From Caulobacter sp. CCUG 60055 (GTDB lineage Bacteria; Pseudomonadota; Alphaproteobacteria; Caulobacterales; Caulobacteraceae), in contig NZ_PUIC01000004.1 in assembly GCF_022750545.1 (NCBI RefSeq), forward strand, positions 62,001 to 126,000: a stretch of DNA of 64,000 nt, written 5' to 3'. Shown piece by piece: positions 60,597-64,000 of this stretch (positions within the stretch are counted from its first letter, which is position 1; every line of letters starts with the position of its first letter). The position numbers and the translations under genes are program-made. The notes beneath the pieces are model-generated. The model made no database searches. It saw only the letters and a list, made by a program, of their open reading frames with translations, and was not told where the DNA came from.

Positions 60597-61190
60597 ATGC
60601 TGACGCTCTATCACGCGCCCCGCTCGCGCTCGTCGCGGTTCATCTGGTTGCTGGAGGAGACCGGCGCGCCCTACGAGGTCGCCTATGTCGACATCGCCCG
60701 GCCCGGCGGCGCGGGCGCCCCCGACCCGGCCAACGTCCACCCCGACAAGAAGGTGCCGGCCCTGGTTCACGACGGGGTTCTGATCACCGAATCGACCGCC
60801 ATCGCGCTCTACCTGGCCGACGCCTTCCCCGAAAAGGCCCTGGGACCCAAGATCGGCGATCCGCAGCGAGGGCCGTTCGTGACCTGGCTGGCCTATTACG
60901 CCGGCGTGCTGGAGCCGGTGATCATGGCCCACTTCCAGGGGCGGACCCAGACCGATCCCCTCGAGAAGCAGGCCTACGAGGCGCTGGACGCCCGCTTCAG
61001 GACGGCCCTGGAGGCCGGTCCCTATCTGCTGGGCGAGCAGTTCTCGGCCGCCGACGTCATGTTCGTCAGCCTGCTGCTGTTCGCCCGCAACGCCCTGCCG
61101 CCGCACAAGGTCTATGACGACTATGTCGCCCGCCTGACGGCGCGGCCGGCCTTCCAGCGGGCCATGGCCAAGGACTCGCCGCCGGGTTAA
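60597..61190 (+). CDS. glutathione S-transferase family protein
   Basis: A 197-residue GST. The N-terminal thioredoxin-like domain begins MLTLYHAPRSRSSRFIWLLEETG, with likely catalytic Ser in SRSSRF; PALVHDGVLITESTAIALYL follows. The C-terminal domain has LLGEQFSAADVMFVSLLLFA. Third GST of the window, of yet another subclass. The start at 60597 gives a normal N terminus; upstream in-frame codons are not conserved. Confidence 0.9.
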   Translation: MLTLYHAPRSRSSRFIWLLEETGAPYEVAYVDIARPGGAGAPDPANVHPDKKVPALVHDGVLITESTAIALYLADAFPEKALGPKIGDPQRGPFVTWLAYYAGVLEPVIMAHFQGRTQTDPLEKQAYEALDARFRTALEAGPYLLGEQFSAADVMFVSLLLFARNALPPHKVYDDYVARLTARPAFQRAMAKDSPPG

Positions 61191-61199
61191 CCTTTCCCG

Positions 61200-61376
61200 A
61201 TGGCCGACCTCATCAACCTCAACAAGGCGCGCAAGGCCAGGACCAAGGCCGACGCCAGGCAAGCGGCGGCCGAGAACCGCGCGCGCCACGGCCGCACCAA
61301 GGCCGACAAGTCGTTGGAGGCCGCGCGGTCCGACAAGGCCGCGCGCCTGCTCGACGACGCCAAGCGCGAACCCTGA
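61200..61376 (+). CDS. DUF4169 family small protein
   Basis: A 58-residue, highly charged Lys/Arg/Ala protein, MADLINLNKARKARTKADARQ onward, then RARHGRTKADKSLEAARSDKA. This matches DUF4169 (ADIINLNKARKAKAKAE... pattern), an alphaproteobacterial family of unknown function, likely a helical nucleic-acid-associated or ribosome-associated protein. It starts nine bases after the GST stop, so the two may share an mRNA. Confidence 0.85.
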   Translation: MADLINLNKARKARTKADARQAAAENRARHGRTKADKSLEAARSDKAARLLDDAKREP

Positions 61377-61417
61377 TCCCGCCCGCCCCCCGGGCGGATC
61401 GATCGCCGGCCCAAGTC

Positions 61418-61434
61418 TTAAACCCGCGTTTACC
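61418..61434 (+). promoter_or_regulatory. CtrA-like box before fliF
   Basis: TTAA (61418-61421), seven bases, then TTTACC (61429-61434) matches the CtrA consensus TTAA-N7-TTAAC with one change. It lies 78 bases upstream of the fliF start. In Caulobacter the class II fliF operon promoter is CtrA-dependent, so position and spacing fit. Confidence 0.65.
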
Positions 61435-61512
61435 ATCCACTGGGTAAATCCTGCCTAGCCGTGGCGCGTGCTTTTCCGCGGCGTCTGTCGCGTTTGGGGG
61501 AAGGACGCCCGG

Positions 61513-63186
61513 GTGGAACAGTTTCTGAGCGCCCTGCAGCGTTTCGGCGTCGGCCGGTTGGCGGCCATCGTCGGCGTGGCGGCGGGCGTGGCGGCCGCCC
61601 TGGCCGCCCTGGTCCTCAACGTCGGCCACCAGCCCAAGGCGCTGCTCTACTCGAACCTCGACCTCAAGGAAGCCGCCTCGGTCACCCAGGCGCTGGACCA
61701 GGCCGGGGTCAAGTACGAGGTCAAGGGCGACGGCTCGACCATCATGGTCGACCGCGACAAGGTGGCCTCCACCCGCCTGCTGGTGTCGGGCAAGGGCCTG
61801 GTGACCTCGGGGTCGCTCGGCTACGAGCTGTTCGACAACGCCAGCGCCCTGGGCCAGACCGATTTCGTCCAGAAGCTGAACCAGCAGCGCGCCCTGGAAG
61901 GCGAGCTGGCGCGCACCATCCGTTCGCTGGACGGCGTCACCTTCACCCGCGTCTCGCTGGTGCTGCCGCGCCGGCAGCTGTTCGAGGACGAGGCCGAGCC
62001 GCCGTCGGCCTCGGTGACCATCGGCTTCGCCGGCCGCGAGCCGTCGGCCGACCAGGTGCGCGCGGTGCAGAACCTGGTCGCCGCCGCCGTGCCCAACCTC
62101 AAGCCCGACCGCGTCACGGTCATCGACCAGCGCGGCAAGACCCTGGCCGGCGGCGGCGACGACAGCTTCGCCGGCAAGGTGGCCGAGGAGCGCCGCGGCC
62201 AGGCAGAGGAAGCCATCCGCAAGAAGATCAAGGAGCTGGTCGAGGGCGTCGTCGGCCCGGGCAAGGCCCGCGTGCAGGTCACCGCCGACCTCGACCTGGC
62301 CCGCACCACCACCCAGGAGGAGAAGTTCGACCCGGACGGCCAGGTGGTGCGCTCGACCCAGACCACCGAGGAGAAGGCCAAGGAGAACCAGGCCGACCAG
62401 AACGGCCAGGTCAGCGCCGCCAACAACATCCCCGGCGGCGCGGCGGGCTCTCCCCCCGGCTCGACCACCTCGGACAGCGGCAAGACCGAGGAGACCACCA
62501 ATTACGAGATCTCCAAGAAGACCACGACCACCATCGCCGAGCCCGGGGCGGTCAAGCGCCTGACCGTCGCCGTCGCCGTCGACGGCGTCACGGCGGCCGG
62601 CAAGGGCGGCAAGCCCGGCCCCTACACCCCCCGCACGGCCCAGGAGATGCAGCAGATCGAGCAACTGGTCCGCTCGGCGGTGGGCATCGACGCCAACCGC
62701 GGCGACCAGATCAGCGTGGTCAACGTCCGCTTCACCCGCGACGAGGCGGCCGAGGGCGGGGTGATCGCCAACTCGCCCCTGGCCGGCTTCGACAAGAACG
62801 ACATCATGCGCGCCGCCGAACTGGCCGTGCTGGCCGTGGTCGCCGGCCTGATCATCTTCTTCGTGGCGCGGCCGCTGCTGAGCTCGGCCGGCGGCGGCGC
62901 GGGCGGGCGGCTGGCCCTGGCCGGCCCCGGCGGCGCCCAGACCACCACGCTGCACGCCGCCGCCGTCCCGCAGGCGGGCGCGCAGGGCGGCCAGATCGCG
63001 TATGATCCCCAGACCGGCCAGCCCCTGGCCCTGCCTTCGCCCGAGGGCGAGGAACACCGCATCGACATCGCCCGCATCGAGGGTCAGGTTAAGGCGTCGT
63101 CCGTCCGGCAGGTGGCCGAGTTCGTCGAGCGCCACCCCGAAGAGTCCGTCTCCATCCTGCGTAGCTGGCTGCACGAGTCCGCATGA
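61513..63186 (+). CDS. fliF: flagellar MS-ring protein FliF
   Basis: FliF of 557 residues, near the usual 550. It forms the inner-membrane MS ring that seeds the basal body. N-terminal membrane helix (about 16-36), ring-building YscJ/FliF domain (about 40-220, with [15 protein letters not shown] and [14 protein letters not shown]), a long Gly/Thr-rich loop (about 310-370), a second membrane helix (about 435-460) and a cytoplasmic tail that binds FliG ([24 protein letters not shown], then [10 protein letters not shown]). GTG 61513 start (AAGGA upstream). Stop overlaps fliG (ATGA). Confidence 0.95.
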   Translation: MEQFLSALQRFGVGRLAAIVGVAAGVAAALAALVLNVGHQPKALLYSNLDLKEAASVTQALDQAGVKYEVKGDGSTIMVDRDKVASTRLLVSGKGLVTSGSLGYELFDNASALGQTDFVQKLNQQRALEGELARTIRSLDGVTFTRVSLVLPRRQLFEDEAEPPSASVTIGFAGREPSADQVRAVQNLVAAAVPNLKPDRVTVIDQRGKTLAGGGDDSFAGKVAEERRGQAEEAIRKKIKELVEGVVGPGKARVQVTADLDLARTTTQEEKFDPDGQVVRSTQTTEEKAKENQADQNGQVSAANNIPGGAAGSPPGSTTSDSGKTEETTNYEISKKTTTTIAEPGAVKRLTVAVAVDGVTAAGKGGKPGPYTPRTAQEMQQIEQLVRSAVGIDANRGDQISVVNVRFTRDEAAEGGVIANSPLAGFDKNDIMRAAELAVLAVVAGLIIFFVARPLLSSAGGGAGGRLALAGPGGAQTTTLHAAAVPQAGAQGGQIAYDPQTGQPLALPSPEGEEHRIDIARIEGQVKASSVRQVAEFVERHPEESVSILRSWLHESA

Positions 63187-64000
63187 CCGCCCGCGCCAAG
63201 AAAGCCATCGTCGATCCCAGCCGGCTGAGCGGACCGGAAAAGGCCGCCGTCGTCCTCCTCGCCCTGGGCGAGGAGCAGACCGTGCTGTGGGAGGCGCTGG
63301 ACGACGAGGAGATCAAGGAGATCTCCCAGGCCATGGCCGGCCTGGGCACGGTGTCGGCCGCCGCCGTCGAGGAGCTGCTGGTCGAGTTCGTCTCCGGCAT
63401 GTCGGCCACCGGCGCGATCATGGGCTCCTACGAGCAGACCCAGCGCCTGCTGGCGGCGTTCCTGCCGCAGGACAAGGTCGACTCCCTGATGGAGGAGATC
63501 CGCGGCCCGGCCGGGCGCACCATGTGGGACAAGCTCGGCAACGTGAACGAGGCCGTGCTCGCCAACTATCTGAAGAACGAATATCCGCAGACGGTCGCGG
63601 TGGTGCTGTCCAAGATCAAGTCAGACCACGCCGCCCGCGTGCTGGCCGCCCTGCCCGAGGAGTTCGCCCTCGAATGCGTCGCGCGCATGCTGCGCATGGA
63701 GCCGGTGCAGCGCGACATCCTCGACAAGATCGAGCAGACCCTGCGCACCGAGTTCATGTCGAACCTGGCCCGCACCTCCAAGCGCGACAGCCACGAGCTG
63801 ATGGCCGAGATCTTCAACAACTTCGACCGCCAGACCGAGAGCCGCTTCATCGGGGCCCTGGAGGAGCGCAACCGCGAGTCCGCCGAGCGCATCCGCGCGC
63901 TGATGTTCGTGTTCGAGGACCTCGGCAAGCTCGACCCCGGCGGCATGCAGACCCTGCTGCGCGCCGTCGACAAGGACCAGCTGGCCCTGGCGCTCAAGGG
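63183..64000 (+). CDS. fliG: flagellar motor switch protein FliG (partial)
   Basis: FliG, the switch ring protein that touches FliF and transmits stator torque. Only the first 272 residues are in the window. N-terminal domain binding FliF ([22 protein letters not shown]), middle ARM-like domain ([31 protein letters not shown]) and the start of the C-terminal part ([13 protein letters not shown]) are seen. The EHPQ-type motif of the middle domain reads NEYPQT. Its ATG overlaps the fliF stop by four bases, a fliF-fliG operon. The stop lies beyond 64000. Confidence 0.96.
   Translation, partial: MTARAKKAIVDPSRLSGPEKAAVVLLALGEEQTVLWEALDDEEIKEISQAMAGLGTVSAAAVEELLVEFVSGMSATGAIMGSYEQTQRLLAAFLPQDKVDSLMEEIRGPAGRTMWDKLGNVNEAVLANYLKNEYPQTVAVVLSKIKSDHAARVLAALPEEFALECVARMLRMEPVQRDILDKIEQTLRTEFMSNLARTSKRDSHELMAEIFNNFDRQTESRFIGALEERNRESAERIRALMFVFEDLGKLDPGGMQTLLRAVDKDQLALALK

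Overview
The window looks like chromosome of a high-GC alphaproteobacterium of the Caulobacteraceae (Caulobacter or Phenylobacterium type). The evidence is the fliLM and flgFGAH flagellar loci with a sigma-54 promoter, CtrA-like TTAA-N7-TTAA boxes before flagellar operons, a circularly permuted two-piece tmRNA gene, an alphaproteobacterial SspB, and an ilvBN operon with a leader peptide. No insertion sequence, prophage, CRISPR array, rRNA or ordinary tRNA gene was seen. Genes are tightly packed, and many same-strand pairs overlap by ATGA, TTGA or TGATG, which implies operons.

Layout: (1) 1-6334, flagellar genes: leftward fliL-fliM-DUF6468-motE (motE runs off the left edge) and, divergent from it, flgF-flgG-flgA-flgH behind a -24/-12 promoter. 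(2) 6350-9813, leftward xseB-csaA-ispA-dxs (isoprenoid precursors). (3) 10010-24799, housekeeping and accessory metabolism: VOC protein, phosphatase, HDAC-like hydrolase, acetyltransferase, VWA/TetR pair, MFS exporter, WYL regulator, leucine dehydrogenase, lipase-like lipoprotein, uracil-DNA glycosylase-like protein, glutathione S-transferases, acyl-CoA dehydrogenase, thioesterase, NupC transporter. (4) 24997-31123, an EF-hand protein, an S46 dipeptidyl peptidase and, divergent from it, a three-gene ABC export system. (5) 31158-33875, a copper P-type ATPase divergent from csoR, with a palindromic operator between them. (6) 34010-42564, SDR, aldo/keto reductase, a low-GC islet with a small membrane ORF, TetR-MFS, Mrp, hflK-hflC. 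(7) 42617-47221, AraC regulator, DUF2306 protein, serB-HAD phosphatase, miaA. (8) 47260-49777, ilv leader peptide, attenuator-like terminator, ilvB-ilvN. (9) 50489-54540, aquaporin, permuted ssrA, sspB, thioesterase, C13 peptidase, epimerase. (10) 54690-61376, serine hydrolase, RusA-like nuclease, fumC, ccdAB toxin-antitoxin with a coupled acetyltransferase, and small conserved proteins. (11) 61513-64000, fliF-fliG, running off the right edge.

Functional links: the flagellar genes at both ends build the MS ring/switch, rod, L ring and motor accessory parts. ssrA and sspB are adjacent and belong to the same ribosome-rescue and ClpXP tag-degradation pathway. The copper pump and CsoR form a self-contained resistance switch. 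The ilv leader reads branched-chain amino-acid supply for the synthase encoded directly downstream.
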